From Gemmatimonadota bacterium (lineage in GTDB: Bacteria > Gemmatimonadota > Gemmatimonadetes > Gemmatimonadales > GWC2-71-9): a DNA stretch of 64,000 nucleotides. Of this stretch, positions 63,742-64,000 are shown in pieces. A program made the position numbers and the translations under genes. The notes under the pieces are model-generated. The model worked only from the letters and a program-made list of their open reading frames with translations. It ran no database searches and was not told the DNA's origin. The stretch is from the NCBI GenBank assembly GCA_027294455.1, contig JAPULZ010000035.1, positions 24,352 through 88,351 of the forward strand, read 5' to 3'. Position 1 is the first letter of the stretch; every line of letters begins with the position of its first letter.

Positions 63742-64000
63742 AGCGCTGTCTGTTGACCCTATGTACCCTCTCGGCGATCGCGACGCCCGCGTCTGCTCAG
63801 GGTATTCGAGGTTTGATTTCGGAGCTCTTTATTTTCGGCACCGGACAGGACCCCCTGTTCCTCGCCGGCACGGCCGGCGCGACGACGGTTGAAGCCCATG
63901 CCGGTCACTTCATTCCGTCGGCGGTGGAGAGTAACGGGAGTCTCATCTCCTTTCTCACAACGGCAATCGGCACCAACGTTGCCAACATCCCGCTGAGCTC
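63738..64000 (+). CDS. Secreted hypothetical protein, N-terminal part (truncated by window edge)
   Basis: Open from ATG 63738 to the window end; the ATGA overlaps the kinase stop. Signal peptide LLTLCTLSAIATPASA, then GIRGLISELFIFGTGQDPLF and a repeated small-residue stretch (LAGTAGATTVEAHAGHFIPS). It looks like a beta-rich exported protein. Coupling to the kinase makes it a candidate partner or substrate. Confidence 0.6.
   Translation, partial: MKRCLLTLCTLSAIATPASAQGIRGLISELFIFGTGQDPLFLAGTAGATTVEAHAGHFIPSAVESNGSLISFLTTAIGTNVANIPLS

Noticed and set aside
1..64000. tRNA, rRNA, CRISPR arrays, insertion sequences and prophage genes
   Set aside because: None seen by eye. Short tRNA genes can be missed without a covariance search, so their absence is not proven.

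Overview
The window looks like chromosome from a high-GC, didermic, aerobic heterotroph, most likely a member of Gemmatimonadota or a close relative. That placement is inferred from gene content, not from a marker-gene match. The supporting content is two DUF5916-type outer-membrane proteins with a CBM9-like front, Hanks-type Ser/Thr kinases with membrane or extracellular tails, many secreted and lipoprotein peptidases and hydrolases, a beta-barrel ending in an NVVNPR-type C-terminus, a LVIVD/choice-of-anchor B protein, and a plug-only TonB-like protein. GTG and TTG starts are common, and ATGA stop/start overlaps are frequent. I saw no rRNA, tRNA, CRISPR array, transposase, integrase or phage gene.

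Layout. 1-8.9 kb: the 5' part of a secreted cytochrome c/FTR1-type iron permease under a Fur-box-like site, then a DUF819 membrane protein, an M14 carboxypeptidase, a Ser/Thr kinase, a DinB-like protein, an FHA-EAL protein and a small lipoprotein. 9-17 kb: a DUF5916 outer-membrane protein, an SPFH protein whose small downstream partner is cut off at a junction with the tail of a convergent amidohydrolase, an aldo/keto reductase, a TIGR04076-like protein and an NhaC-type antiporter. 17-28 kb: a very large TPR-like lipoprotein, secreted hypotheticals flanked by a 22-bp repeat, an M4 metallopeptidase coupled to a small lipoprotein resembling its inhibitor, a YdjM-like hydrolase, and a plug-only protein paired with a C39-like membrane protein.

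28-40 kb: a second DUF5916 protein, a Tat-exported epimerase, a MarR-SRPBCC operon with a clear palindromic operator, a four-gene minus-strand cluster (membrane protein, tandem HhH protein, dienelactone hydrolase, PQQ-type sugar dehydrogenase), a second VENQN lipoprotein, an S9 peptidase, an alpha/beta hydrolase and rsmD. 40-46 kb: ppc, an FMN glutamate-synthase-like protein and a POT peptide transporter. 46-59 kb: a frameshifted secreted-protein pseudogene, a choice-of-anchor B protein, indolepyruvate oxidoreductase (two subunits), a GntR-slipin pair, a di-heme peroxidase, guaA and sfsA. 59-64 kb: an NVVNPR-type barrel, a small zinc-ribbon protein, a zinc-ribbon/kinase/Ig-like/NTF2-like giant, and the start of a co-translated secreted protein.

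How the genes fit together. Secreted peptidases (M14, M4, S9), a POT peptide importer, indolepyruvate oxidoreductase and PEP carboxylase suggest growth on proteins and peptides. Several sensory proteins (two kinases, FHA-EAL, two SPFH loci, MarR, GntR) point to envelope sensing. The items most worth follow-up are the M4 protease/lipoprotein couple, the FHA-EAL fusion, the VENQN lipoprotein family, the SPFH/amidohydrolase junction, and the plug-only/C39 pair.
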